Assembly: GCA_041739295.1 (NCBI GenBank)
Contig: JBGSOE010000451.1
Coordinates: 1 to 9,861, forward strand
Origin: JAHJQQ01 sp041739295
GTDB lineage: Bacteria; Pseudomonadota; Gammaproteobacteria; Thiohalobacterales; Thiohalobacteraceae
Direction of reading: 5' to 3'
Length of the DNA stretch: 9,861 nt
Part shown: positions 1 through 7,255 of the stretch, piece after piece
Numbering within the stretch: the stretch's first letter is position 1
Layout: the number at the start of each line of letters is the position of its first letter
Notes under the pieces: model-generated
Told to the model about the DNA's origin: nothing
The model's input: only the letters and a program-made list of their open reading frames with translations
Database searches by the model: none
Program-made: the position numbers and the translations under genes

Positions 1-103
1 GTGCGCCTGATGAACGGATAATGGCCTGAAAATATGCCATAAAACACCTGCTCTAGTGCCAAACATTGGCGCTTCAGGGCAAACATCACGTTGAACAGAG
101 TGT

Positions 104-1123
104 ATGCGACTGGAATCAGCACTTGTTCAGAGATTCCTTAAGGGTGTTCGCATCCGCATGTTCATGGAACAGGATTATCTGTGTGCCGCCGATCCGCCCA
201 AGCCGACGCCCAAGGCAGGGCAGACAGTAGGTGAAGCACGCCTGGAGGCGCAGTGGGAGGAGTCTCGCAAGCCTAAGACACTCAAGACCAACCGTGACAT
301 CCTGGCCGCGTTGCTGCGCTGCGGTGTGGATGTTAAAGCGGATCTGAATCCGAAAATATTCCACCAGAAATTCATTGTGCGCGACTACCGTGGTGGTAAG
401 AGCCTGGGCAAGGCCGGGCTGCTGACCGGCTCTACCAATTTCACGATCACCGGTACGCACAAGAACCTAAATCACGTCATCCTATTCCACGATTATCGGG
501 TGGCACGCGCCTATGCCACCGAGTTTGATGAAATGATGGGCGGCACCTTCGGCGCATTGCACACGCGTGAAGATAGCCTGCCTAAGACTATCAACATTAA
601 AGGCGTGCCGGTGCGCGTGCTGTTCGCGCCGGACGATCATCCAGAACTTGAGATTGTAAAACAGATGCTCAAGGCGCGCGCCCGGCTGGATTTCGCCATC
701 TTTACCTTTGCGATTTCGTCCGGTATCGATGATGCATTGATCATGCTGCACTTGGCTGGCATCGACATACAAGGTGTACTGGATGCCGGGCAGGGTGGTC
801 ACGACTGGGCTGCGACCTATTGGTTGCATGATGCAGGTATCGAGGTGTTTCTATCGGACAAGAACAAGCTGCCAGGCCTGGGGAAACTGCACCACAAGCT
901 CATGGTAATCGACGACGATATTGTTATTGCCGGGAGCATGAACTACACCGCCCCCGCCAATGAATACAACGACGAGAATATTTTCGTGCTGGGTAATCCT
1001 TACGATTTATCAAAGAATGAAGGTGGTCCAGTGGATCACTTGGAATGCAAAGCCATTGCGGCTTTCTTCAGGAACGAGATTGAGCGTATCGTCGCGCACA
1101 GTACGCGTTTTGAGCCGAATTGA
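104..1123 (+). CDS. Phospholipase D-like phosphodiesterase/nuclease, N-terminally incomplete
   Basis: Member of the phospholipase D superfamily, which cleaves phosphodiester bonds in lipids or nucleic acids through a phospho-histidine intermediate. Both catalytic HKD motifs are present: H87-x-K89-x4-D94 followed by GSTNFT (109-114), and H263-x-K265-x4-D270 followed by GSMNYT (277-282). A single chain with two motifs should be an active monomer. The second repeat is complete, with its strand-helix unit at about 168-230. The first repeat starts abruptly at residue 4: SALVQRFLKGVRIRMF matches the late part of the second repeat (DALIMLHLAGIDIQGVL). About 40 residues of the first repeat and any signal peptide are therefore missing. 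An in-frame TGA at 92-94 rules out an in-frame extension, and no good Shine-Dalgarno precedes 104. Either the gene is decayed at its 5' end or a frameshift lies upstream. The substrate cannot be told from the sequence. Confidence 0.8.
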   Translation: MRLESALVQRFLKGVRIRMFMEQDYLCAADPPKPTPKAGQTVGEARLEAQWEESRKPKTLKTNRDILAALLRCGVDVKADLNPKIFHQKFIVRDYRGGKSLGKAGLLTGSTNFTITGTHKNLNHVILFHDYRVARAYATEFDEMMGGTFGALHTREDSLPKTINIKGVPVRVLFAPDDHPELEIVKQMLKARARLDFAIFTFAISSGIDDALIMLHLAGIDIQGVLDAGQGGHDWAATYWLHDAGIEVFLSDKNKLPGLGKLHHKLMVIDDDIVIAGSMNYTAPANEYNDENIFVLGNPYDLSKNEGGPVDHLECKAIAAFFRNEIERIVAHSTRFEPN

Positions 1124-1225
1124 TGTACGAATATGGGCGATGCAATTATATTTAACTGGTTATGCCGACGAGACTATGCTTGTTCTATGCGCTACGATAT
1201 ACGAACCTTTGATAAATACTTCACC

Positions 1226-1251
1226 GTCATTCCGGCGCATGCCGGAGTGAC
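1226..1251. repeat. Dispersed palindromic repeat, GTCATTCCGGC type, copy 1
   Basis: Near-perfect palindrome with 11-base arms GTCATTCCGGC and GCCGGAGTGAC around a GCAT loop; the single mismatch is a G-U pair in RNA. It lies between the phospholipase-D-like gene and the HD-GYP gene. The 17-base core GTCATTCCGGCGCATGC recurs exactly on the other strand at 4028-4044, and its first 13 bases recur at 9828-9840. It resembles the short extragenic palindromes common in proteobacterial genomes. No strong T-run follows, so a terminator role is doubtful. Confidence 0.8.
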
Positions 1252-1295
1252 AATTTGATCTGAGGTACTTAAGGCGCCCAGAGGCTTGTCTGATA

Positions 1296-2438
1296 ATGAC
1301 CACTGATAATAACTATGATCATACTGACGCATTCGGTTTCCTGAACCGCAATGCACCCTTGCGGGAGAAGTTGCGCTCAGCACATGAAACTGTCCAACAA
1401 AGTTTACCCTTCATCGCGCGTATTGCACTGACCTTGTACGATCCGGAGACGCGCGTACTTAAATCCTATCTTCACAGCAGCCATGACCATGAGCCGATGC
1501 AGCACTATCAAGCGATTATCGATAACGCGCCATCGCTGGTAGAGATGCTCAAACGTGGTCGCCCGCGCGTCATTAATAATATGCTGACCATCGAAAACGC
1601 CGAAAGCGAGCATTCAAGGCGCATTGGTCGCGAAGGCTATGCGGCGAGCTATACCTTGCCAATGTTCAATAACGGGGATTTCCTCGGATTCCTGTTCTTT
1701 AATTCCTTCGAGCATGATGTCTTTAGCGAGTCGGTGTTACGTCAGCTTGACCTCTATGGTCATTTGATTTCGCTGATGGTTGTGAATGAATTATCCAACA
1801 TAAACACACTGAATGCGGCGCTCAAGACCACGGGCCACATCACGCATCACCGTGATCCTGAGACCGGCAGCCACCTTGACCGCATGTCACGCTATAGTCG
1901 CCTCATCGCTCGTGCGCTTGCTGATCGATATCAGCTTGACGATGACTATATAGAACATATTTTTATGTTTTCACCGCTGCACGATATCGGAAAAATAGCG
2001 ATCCCCGACAGCATTCTGCTGAAGCCGGCTACGCTGACTGAAGATGAAATGCGCGTGATGCGTACTCACCCGCTGCGCGGTCAGGAGATGATCGTCGATC
2101 TGCTGGCGAACTTTGGCCTGGAAAATACCGAGCATGTGGATATGCTGCGTAACATTGCCGTTTACCATCATGAAGCGGTCAATGGCCGCGGATATCCCGA
2201 AGGCAGGTCTGGCGAAGCTATCCCCTTGGAGGCACGTATTGTCGCCGTTGCCGATGTGTTCGATGCGCTGACCAGTCGGCGACCCTACAAGGAGGCATGG
2301 GATAACGAACGCGCCTTCGAGACACTTGGAAAGATGGCTGGTGAACAGCTTGATCAGGATTGTGTTGAGGCCTTGTTGTCTCTGCGCGAGGAGATCGAGG
2401 TGATACAGCAGCAGTTCCGTGAGAACGTTTACGGGTGA
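1296..2438 (+). CDS. GAF/HD-GYP domain protein, probable cyclic-di-GMP phosphodiesterase
   Basis: Cytoplasmic signalling protein of 380 residues with no signal peptide or membrane segment. Residues about 20-165 look like a GAF-type sensor domain (moderate certainty; the call rests on position and fold-like pattern). Residues about 180-365 are an HD-GYP domain, the family that hydrolyses cyclic di-GMP to pGpG or GMP at a two- or three-metal site. Visible signature residues are DPETGSH (H193), the HD pair H229-D230 followed by IGK, H258, H291-H292-E293, the GYP loop NGRGYP (296-301), and D320 in AVADVFDAL. All expected metal ligands are kept, so it should be active. The ATG at 1296 follows AGAGG (1280-1284) at 11 bases, a rather long spacing. 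The gene stands alone and converges on ppk2. The GAF ligand cannot be inferred. Confidence 0.9.
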   Translation: MTTDNNYDHTDAFGFLNRNAPLREKLRSAHETVQQSLPFIARIALTLYDPETRVLKSYLHSSHDHEPMQHYQAIIDNAPSLVEMLKRGRPRVINNMLTIENAESEHSRRIGREGYAASYTLPMFNNGDFLGFLFFNSFEHDVFSESVLRQLDLYGHLISLMVVNELSNINTLNAALKTTGHITHHRDPETGSHLDRMSRYSRLIARALADRYQLDDDYIEHIFMFSPLHDIGKIAIPDSILLKPATLTEDEMRVMRTHPLRGQEMIVDLLANFGLENTEHVDMLRNIAVYHHEAVNGRGYPEGRSGEAIPLEARIVAVADVFDALTSRRPYKEAWDNERAFETLGKMAGEQLDQDCVEALLSLREEIEVIQQQFRENVYG

Positions 2439-2452
2439 TTTATGTTGAGCAT

Positions 2453-2541
2453 GTCGGGCGCGCGGCTAACGCCGCTGAACCCGACCTACATACATTTGCG
2501 CAGTCACGTAGGTCGGGTTCAGGCCGAAGGCCGCGCCCGAC
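2453..2541. repeat. Paired inverted palindromic repeats (GTCGGG...CCCGAC type), possible bidirectional terminator
   Basis: Two copies of one hairpin element face each other in the convergent gap between the HD-GYP gene and ppk2. Arm 1 (2453-2489) reads GTCGGG-CGC-GCGGC-TAAC-GCCGC-TGAA-CCCGAC-CTAC. Arm 2 (2508-2541), read on the minus strand, is GTCGGG-CGC-GGCC-TTC-GGCC-TGAA-CCCGAC-CTAC. Each arm can fold alone, or the arms can pair with each other around an 18-base loop. A third copy lies at 9768-9801. Placement between convergent stop codons fits a bidirectional transcription barrier, but there is no T-run. It resembles the GTAGGTCGGGTT-type repeats found in many proteobacteria. Confidence 0.85.
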
Positions 2542-2558
2542 AGCTTCCTCAAAATTGC

Positions 2559-3776
2559 TCAAAGCAATGGGCTACCCTGATGTTCGCCAAGCTCATAGAC
2601 AACGTGGGCACGACCCACCAGTAACGGATCCATGTGCCCAATCCGTTCGATGTCTTTCTCTGTGTAAGGGAGTTTGTGCAGCATATAGCGCAGGGCGTTG
2701 AGACGGGCACGCTTCTTGTCGTTGGACTTGATCACTGTCCAAGGCGCGTCAGCCGTATCGGTATAGAAGAACATGGCCTCCTTGGCCTTGGTGTATTCGT
2801 CCCATTTGTTCAGTGAAGCCAAATCGATCGGAGAAAGCTTCCAGTGCTTGAGGGGATGGACTTCCCGCTCCTTGAAACGGCGGAGCTGTTCATCCTGACT
2901 CACCGAGAACCAGAATTTAATCAGCTGCACACCGCTGCGCACCAGATTCCGTTCGAACTCCGGAGCCTGACGCATGAATTCCAGATATTCGTCATCGGTG
3001 CAGAATCCCATTACCCGTTCGACACCAGCGCGGTTGTACCAGGAGCGATCGAAAAAGATGATTTCACCCGCTGTAGGCAGGTGTTCCACATAGCGTTGGA
3101 AGTACCACTGGCCGCGCTCCGCATCAGTGGGTTTTTCCAGAGCAACGACGTGGGCGCCGCGTGGATTAAGGTGTTCCATGAAACGCTTGATGGTGCCTCC
3201 CTTGCCCGCCGCATCGCGGCCCTCGAATAGGATCACCACTTTCTGACCGGTTTCTTTGACCCAGGCCTGCAGTTTGAGCAGCTCCACTTGCAAACGGTAT
3301 TTCTGTTTCTCGTAGTTCTTGCGCGACATCAGGTTTTTGTAGGGGTAGTTGCCGTCGCGCCAATCCGCTGCCAATTCGTCGTCCGGGCTCCGCGCTCGGG
3401 TATAAACAGACGAGGTCGCGGGGCGCAGCAAGGCATCGCGTAGGACGGTCGCATCTTCAGGCGAGGCGCCGGCGAGAATGGCTTCCAGCGACTGGAGTAA
3501 TTCGTGGCTGTCACCGCTCGCGTTGGTCAGAATATCTTGTACCGTCACGACCTTGGATTCCTGGGCGGCGTCCACGGCCTCTTTTACGACAAAGGATTCC
3601 ACCCCGGCCGCATTGAGTCTGGGCGATATATCACCCGACTTGGCGCGACGGGGGCGGGGCTGGCCGTGCTTGGCTTTGGCGCCAGAATTCTTTGCGAGCT
3701 TTGCGGCAGCTTTGGTAGCAGATTTAGTGACAGGTTTTAGGTCGCTGTTCGTACTGTTTTTATCCTGCTTACGCAT
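2559..3776 (-). CDS. ppk2: Polyphosphate kinase 2 family protein
   Basis: PPK2 enzymes transfer phosphate between inorganic polyphosphate and nucleotides, typically making ATP or GTP from the diphosphate. The single kinase domain spans about residues 130-370 of 405. It has a Walker A loop EGRDAAGKGG (185-194), a Walker B-type FFDRSWYNR (241-249) with the typical AGVERVMGF continuation, the lid-like HPLKHWKLSPID (307-318), and a C-terminal TDTADAPWTVIKSNDKKRAR block (339-358). Length and motifs suit a one-domain, class I-like enzyme, but class and nucleotide preference need phylogeny. Residues 1-50 form a Lys/Ala-rich basic tail, probably disordered. The start is well set: AGAGGG (3783-3788) lies six bases before the ATG. 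The gene is divergent from ppdK, which uses ATP, AMP and pyrophosphate, so a joint role in phosphate energy metabolism is plausible. Confidence 0.94.
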   Translation of the reverse strand: MRKQDKNSTNSDLKPVTKSATKAAAKLAKNSGAKAKHGQPRPRRAKSGDISPRLNAAGVESFVVKEAVDAAQESKVVTVQDILTNASGDSHELLQSLEAILAGASPEDATVLRDALLRPATSSVYTRARSPDDELAADWRDGNYPYKNLMSRKNYEKQKYRLQVELLKLQAWVKETGQKVVILFEGRDAAGKGGTIKRFMEHLNPRGAHVVALEKPTDAERGQWYFQRYVEHLPTAGEIIFFDRSWYNRAGVERVMGFCTDDEYLEFMRQAPEFERNLVRSGVQLIKFWFSVSQDEQLRRFKEREVHPLKHWKLSPIDLASLNKWDEYTKAKEAMFFYTDTADAPWTVIKSNDKKRARLNALRYMLHKLPYTEKDIERIGHMDPLLVGRAHVVYELGEHQGSPLL

Positions 3777-3791
3777 GGTTTTCCCTCTAAA

Positions 3792-3808
3792 TTGAGCCGT
3801 TAACTCAA
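3792..3808 (-). promoter_or_regulatory. Leader inverted repeat upstream of ppk2 start
   Basis: TTGAG-N7-CTCAA is a perfect five-base dyad only a few bases upstream of the ppk2 Shine-Dalgarno. In mRNA it could form a small hairpin beside the ribosome site; as DNA it could be an operator half-site pair. Arms this short also arise by chance. Confidence 0.25.
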
Positions 3809-3916
3809 ACCTGGGTTACGGCATTGCATATCGGTAAAACCTTATGCCTAGGCGCGGAGCCGATCAAGTCTTGGCACGGGACACCGGCACTTCGGAAGCT
3901 TCTGAATGGCTGAAAT

Positions 3917-3930
3917 CTGATCCAGGTCAA
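3917..3930. promoter_or_regulatory. FNR/CRP-like dyad between ppk2 and ppdK
   Basis: CTGAT-CCAG-GTCAA keeps the TGA-N6-TCA core of FNR/ANR-type boxes (consensus TTGAT-N4-ATCAA, 8 of 10 positions counting both outer changes). It resembles the better box at 7560-7573. No good -10 hexamer sits at class-II spacing on either strand, so a functional claim is weak. Confidence 0.3.
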
Positions 3931-4021
3931 GGGATCAAGCATGTTGTCCTTGTGGTGGCTTCCGTCAGCCGCCTAAGCGCCTTACTCTGAGCGCTGAACA
4001 TCTGATAAAGCCTGCCCTGAT

Positions 4022-4058
4022 ATTCCAGCATGCGCCGGAATGACGCTGGAATGACGCT
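4022..4058 (-). repeat. Dispersed palindromic repeat, GTCATTCCGGC type, copy 2, with tandem duplication
   Basis: The minus strand carries GTCATTCCGGCGCATGC exactly as in copy 1 (4028-4044 here). Its second arm is decayed: ATTCCAGC (4022-4029) pairs with GCCGGAAT (4034-4041) with one mismatch. The outer flank is duplicated: GGAATGACGCT occurs at 4037-4047 and again at 4048-4058, as if by slippage. It ends 72 bases before the ppdK start. Confidence 0.75.
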
Positions 4059-4117
4059 GGGGTGGTTAGCTCAGAGGTTTCCTGATTATCGCCGCATGGC
4101 GAACCATAATTATTGTT

Positions 4118-4125
4118 GCGAGGAG
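4118..4125 (+). promoter_or_regulatory. Shine-Dalgarno site fixing the ppdK start
   Basis: GCGAGGAG lies five bases before the ATG at 4131. This favours 4131 over the in-frame TTG at 4113, which has no ribosome site and would place the Shine-Dalgarno inside the coding region. Confidence 0.85.
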
Positions 4126-4130
4126 CCACT

Positions 4131-6923
4131 ATGTCGACACAAGGATCAGCCGCGCCGGATAAGAAATCCGATACCGGGTTCGTGTTTTCATTTACCGAGG
4201 GTGACGGCCACGATAAGCATCTCCTTGGTGGCAAGGGCGCCAATCTCTGTGAGATGACACAGATCGGGTTGAATGTACCGCCTGGCTTTGTCATCAGTAC
4301 CGCGGCCTGCCTCAGTTACCTCGCCAACACAGACCATGTCCTGCCGGCTGGATTGATGGATGACGTGCGTGTGCAGATGCAGGCGCTGGAGAAGTCGACT
4401 GGTAAAGGTTTTGGCGACGCACAGAATCCGCTGCTGGTGTCGGTGCGTTCCGGTTCAGCCATGTCCATGCCGGGCATGATGGACACGATCCTCAATCTTG
4501 GTCTGAATCAGGAAACGTTGCTTGGCCTGATTCGCCAGACCGGCAATGAACGTTTCGGTTATGACGCCTATCGACGTTTCATTCAATTGTTTGGCAAGGT
4601 CGCTCTAGGTATTACCGATGAGCACTTTGACGAACCCTACGAGGCGATCAAGCAGCGAGAAGGCGTCAAGGCCGATGTGGGTCTGACGTCGGCGCACCTG
4701 AAAGAGATCTGCGGAATCTTTCTCGATGTCGTGCGCGAGCATACCGGCGCGCCGTTTCCGGATGATGTCTATGCCCAGCTCGAAATAGCCATCAAAGCAG
4801 TGTTCAATTCGTGGTCAGGCAAACGCGCCGTGGACTATCGACGTGAATTCCACATCACGCCCGATATGGCCAATGGTACCGCTGTCAATATCGTCACCAT
4901 GGTGTTCGGCAACATGGGTAATGACAGCGCCACTGGCGTGGGTTTCACCCGTAATCCTGGCACTGGCGAAAATCATATGTTCGGTGAATATCTGGTTAAT
5001 GCGCAGGGCGAAGATGTCGTGGCCGGTATCCGCACACCAAAACCCGTTCAGGAAATGGCGCAGGAGATGCCGGATATCTATCCACAATTGGTGGAGTTGC
5101 GCGACAAACTCGAATCCCACTACCACGAAGTACAGGATTACGAGTACACCGTCGAAAAGGGAATCCTGTATTGCCTGCAGACGCGCAATGGCAAGATGAA
5201 TGCCGCCGCGATGGTGCGCACCTCGGTGGAGATGGTCGCGGAAGGTTTGATCTCACGTGAGCAGGCCATGTTGCGGGTTCAGCCTGAATTACTCGAACAG
5301 CTTCTACATCCGCGTCTTGACCCGCATACGCAGGCGCAAGCCGCCGTGCAGGGGCTTCCGGCGTCACCCGGTGCTGCGTCGGGCAAAGTGGTGTTCGATG
5401 CCGATCGTGCCGAACTGATGGGGCGTGCCGGTGAGAGTGTGATTCTAGTGCGTGAGGAAACCAAGCCCGAAGATATTCACGGCTTCTTTGCCTCGCAAGG
5501 TGTGCTCACCAGTCGTGGCGGCAAAACCTCGCACGCCGCCGTGGTCGCGCGTGGCATGGGTAAGCCCTGTGTTGCCGGCGCCGAAGGTATTCACGTGAAC
5601 ACCCAGAGCCGTACCGCGAAGATTGGTGACAAAGTGCTGCATGAAGGGGATGTGATCACCATCGACGGTGGAAACGGTAATGTATATCTGGGCGAAATAG
5701 CCACCGTTGAGCCAGAATTTTCGGACGAATTGCGTACCTTGCTGAGCTGGGCCGACAACGTCGCGCCGCTCAAGGTGATGACCAACGTCGATACGCCTGA
5801 GGGTGCTGCTCGCGCGCTTGACTACGGTGCCATGGGCATCGGTTTATGTCGTACCGAACGCATGTTCAACGCCTCTGAACGGCTGCCAGCCGTGGTTGAC
5901 ATGATTCTCGCCAATACTGTCGATGAGCGTGAACGTGCGCTGGAACGCCTATTACCCATGCAGCGCGCTGACTTTACGGCCTTGTTCAAAGTGATGGCAC
6001 CGCGGCCGGTCACCATTCGGTTACTTGATCCGCCCATTCATGAATTCCTGCCGAGCGAACGCCAGCTCGAAAGCCAATTGTTGAATCTCAATCACCTGCG
6101 TGCCGCGGCCGAAGGCCTGCAGGATATGCTGGGTGGTCTACAGGCCAGCACGGCGCCTGGCTCATTAATGGACAAACTCAATGTTGCCAGCATTGATGAT
6201 GCCATCGCTCGAAAACAGCTCATGTTGCACAAGGTGCGCGAGCTGTTTGAGGTGAACCCCATGCTCGGACACCGTGGTGTGCGACTGGGCATCACCTATC
6301 CAGAAATCTATGCCATGCAGATCCGTGCGGTATTAGAGGCAGCTGCCGAGTGCATTGCGGCAGGTATTGAGGTACATCCGGAAATCATGGTGCCACAGGT
6401 CTGCACGGCCCAGGAGCTGATTCGGGTAAAATCTAATGTCGATCAGATCAAGCAAGATGTCGAGCGGGACACAGGCGTCAGTGTCGATTTGAAATTTGGT
6501 ACGATGATTGAAGTTGTTCGTGCCTGCATGCGTGCCGAGAGTCTGGCCGAGCATGCAGAGTTCTTCTCTTTCGGTACCAATGATCTAACGCAGGCGACGT
6601 TTTCGTTCTCGCGTGAAGATGCAGAGAACAAGTTCTTGCCGATGTATAACGAGTACAACATCTTGCAGGACAACCCGTTCGAAGTGCTGGATGTAAAAGG
6701 CGTCGGACAGTTGATGAAGCTGGCGGTGGAGTGGGGGCGTCGCGCACGCCCCAATCTGAAAGTGGGCATCTGCGGTGAGCAGGGTGGGCAGCCTGCATCT
6801 ATTCGCTTCTGCAATGAAATCGGGCTGGATTATGTCTCTTGTTCACCACCGCGCGTACCGGTGGCGCGGCTTGCGGCTGCACATGCTGCATTAGCGCAGC
6901 GTTTTACGCTAGAGAGAGCGTAA
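4131..6923 (+). CDS. ppdK: Pyruvate, phosphate dikinase
   Basis: Catalyses reversible ATP + pyruvate + phosphate to AMP + PEP + pyrophosphate in the cytoplasm, serving gluconeogenesis or pyrophosphate-saving glycolysis. The 930 residues follow the family order. The N-terminal nucleotide-binding domain has GGKGANLCEM, SVRSGSAMSMPGMMDT and FGNMGNDSATGVGFTRNP. The swivelling domain has the phosphorylated histidine H468 in GGKTSHAAVVARGMG. The C-terminal PEP/pyruvate barrel has RLLDPPIHEFLP, NPMLGHRGVRLGITYPEIY, GTMIEV, FSFGTNDLTQ and the catalytic cysteine C881. Two otherwise firmly conserved spots differ: CGEHGGDP reads CGEQGGQP (Q884), and LCRTEHMF reads LCRTERMF. The core catalytic residues remain, so activity is likely, but this is a divergent branch. 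The length is somewhat above the usual 870-900. Transcribed alone, divergent from ppk2; an inverted repeat follows the stop. Confidence 0.96.
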   Translation: MSTQGSAAPDKKSDTGFVFSFTEGDGHDKHLLGGKGANLCEMTQIGLNVPPGFVISTAACLSYLANTDHVLPAGLMDDVRVQMQALEKSTGKGFGDAQNPLLVSVRSGSAMSMPGMMDTILNLGLNQETLLGLIRQTGNERFGYDAYRRFIQLFGKVALGITDEHFDEPYEAIKQREGVKADVGLTSAHLKEICGIFLDVVREHTGAPFPDDVYAQLEIAIKAVFNSWSGKRAVDYRREFHITPDMANGTAVNIVTMVFGNMGNDSATGVGFTRNPGTGENHMFGEYLVNAQGEDVVAGIRTPKPVQEMAQEMPDIYPQLVELRDKLESHYHEVQDYEYTVEKGILYCLQTRNGKMNAAAMVRTSVEMVAEGLISREQAMLRVQPELLEQLLHPRLDPHTQAQAAVQGLPASPGAASGKVVFDADRAELMGRAGESVILVREETKPEDIHGFFASQGVLTSRGGKTSHAAVVARGMGKPCVAGAEGIHVNTQSRTAKIGDKVLHEGDVITIDGGNGNVYLGEIATVEPEFSDELRTLLSWADNVAPLKVMTNVDTPEGAARALDYGAMGIGLCRTERMFNASERLPAVVDMILANTVDERERALERLLPMQRADFTALFKVMAPRPVTIRLLDPPIHEFLPSERQLESQLLNLNHLRAAAEGLQDMLGGLQASTAPGSLMDKLNVASIDDAIARKQLMLHKVRELFEVNPMLGHRGVRLGITYPEIYAMQIRAVLEAAAECIAAGIEVHPEIMVPQVCTAQELIRVKSNVDQIKQDVERDTGVSVDLKFGTMIEVVRACMRAESLAEHAEFFSFGTNDLTQATFSFSREDAENKFLPMYNEYNILQDNPFEVLDVKGVGQLMKLAVEWGRRARPNLKVGICGEQGGQPASIRFCNEIGLDYVSCSPPRVPVARLAAAHAALAQRFTLERA

Positions 6924-6966
6924 CTACCCAACATAAGCACGGCCTATAATCCTATAAACCGCATTT

Positions 6967-7097
6967 GCCACGGAGTCACACGGAAAAACACGGACAAGAT
7001 CACAAGCTTCACGCCGGCACCACCATCACCCGCAAGGTGGTGAAAAGTCGCTTCAGGAATGCACTGTGTTTCAGTGTCTTCCGTGTGTTTCCGTGGC
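6967..7097. repeat. Large inverted repeat (GCCACGGA...TCCGTGGC type) downstream of ppdK
   Basis: The left arm 6967-6987 (GCCACGGAGTCACACGG...) pairs with the right arm 7077-7097 (...CCGTGTGTTTCCGTGGC) at 18 of 21 positions. Inside is a second hairpin, CACCACC (7018-7024) with GGTGGTG (7036-7042). It resembles the CCACGGA/ACACGG-type dispersed repeats seen in many proteobacteria. It fills the convergent gap between ppdK and the small minus-strand gene. A T6 run (7106-7111) follows eight bases later, so the right arm region might end ppdK transcripts, but the stem is too far from the T-run for a classic terminator. Nothing else coding is visible between 6924 and 7123. Confidence 0.75.
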
Positions 7098-7123
7098 TGA
7101 AATGATTTTTTAGGTTAATTTGA

Positions 7124-7255
7124 TCAGAGGTTTCCGGCGTGGAGGATCTGAATAAAGGCCGATGTGGCCAGTGTAGAGAGCGCCGTCAGGGTCCATTTGA
7201 CCCAGTTGAAGTGGCGGTCACTCAGCTTGTCGATGTGCTGCAAATTCTTTTTCAT
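7124..7255 (-). CDS. Small single-pass membrane protein (43 residues), unknown family
   Basis: A short gene supported by a perfect Shine-Dalgarno: GGAGGT (minus strand, 7261-7266) stands five bases before the ATG. The product begins MKKNLQHIDKLSDRHF, which is basic and amphipathic. It then has one hydrophobic helix at about 18-38 (WVKWTLTALSTLATSAFIQI) and a short polar tail ending HAGNL. By the positive-inside rule the N-terminus should be cytoplasmic and the tail periplasmic. It has no cysteine, lipobox or clear signal peptidase site. I do not recognise the family. It is convergent with ppdK and divergent from the Cys/His-rich membrane gene at 7638. Roles open to such peptides include modulating a membrane enzyme or a type-I-toxin-like action, but nothing here decides. 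Confidence 0.65.
   Translation of the reverse strand: MKKNLQHIDKLSDRHFNWVKWTLTALSTLATSAFIQILHAGNL

Larger units (their letters stand above)
3777..4130. other. Divergent control region between ppk2 and ppdK
   Basis: This 354-base stretch has no convincing gene. It holds a leader dyad next to the ppk2 Shine-Dalgarno (3792-3808), an FNR-like dyad (3917-3930) and a palindromic repeat with a short tandem duplication (4022-4058). A CATAAT (4105-4110) near ppdK resembles a -10 box, but the matching -35 (CTGATT, 4082-4087, in a correctly spaced position only approximately) is poor and the resulting leader would be very short. Promoters for both genes should lie here, but I cannot place them firmly. 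Confidence 0.6.

Noticed and set aside
3..26. Frame 3 reads APDERIMA, similar in feel to the FAPDD start of the second phospholipase-D repeat, a possible remnant of the missing first repeat.
   Set aside because: Eight residues are too few, and the following frame is closed by stops with no domain-like continuation.
1152..1180. TTAACT and TATGCT with a 17-base gap, a possible promoter for the HD-GYP gene.
   Set aside because: Both hexamers match consensus at only about four of six positions, which is not distinguishable from chance here.
2435..2701. An 88-codon forward frame downstream of the HD-GYP gene.
   Set aside because: It runs through the palindromic repeat pair and the antisense strand of ppk2, and has no domain features.
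3871..3890. TTGGCACG resembles the -24 element of a sigma-54 promoter.
   Set aside because: No GC dinucleotide falls at the required -12 spacing; the nearest is about two bases off and the context is poor.
4037..4058. Two tandem 11-base units, considered as the start of a CRISPR or satellite array.
   Set aside because: Only two units with no spacers; explained as a slippage duplication on the flank of a dispersed palindrome.
4113..4130. An upstream TTG start would add six residues to PPDK.
   Set aside because: It has no Shine-Dalgarno, while the ATG at 4131 has GCGAGGAG five bases upstream.
4996..5367. A 123-codon reverse frame inside ppdK, and several like it.
   Set aside because: They lie wholly opposite a well-conserved enzyme gene and have low-complexity Arg/Pro/Ser products typical of antisense frames.
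7106..7111. A T6 run after the inverted repeat, considered as a rho-independent terminator for ppdK.
   Set aside because: It is eight bases beyond the stem, the arms are about 90 bases apart, and no compact GC-rich stem abuts it.
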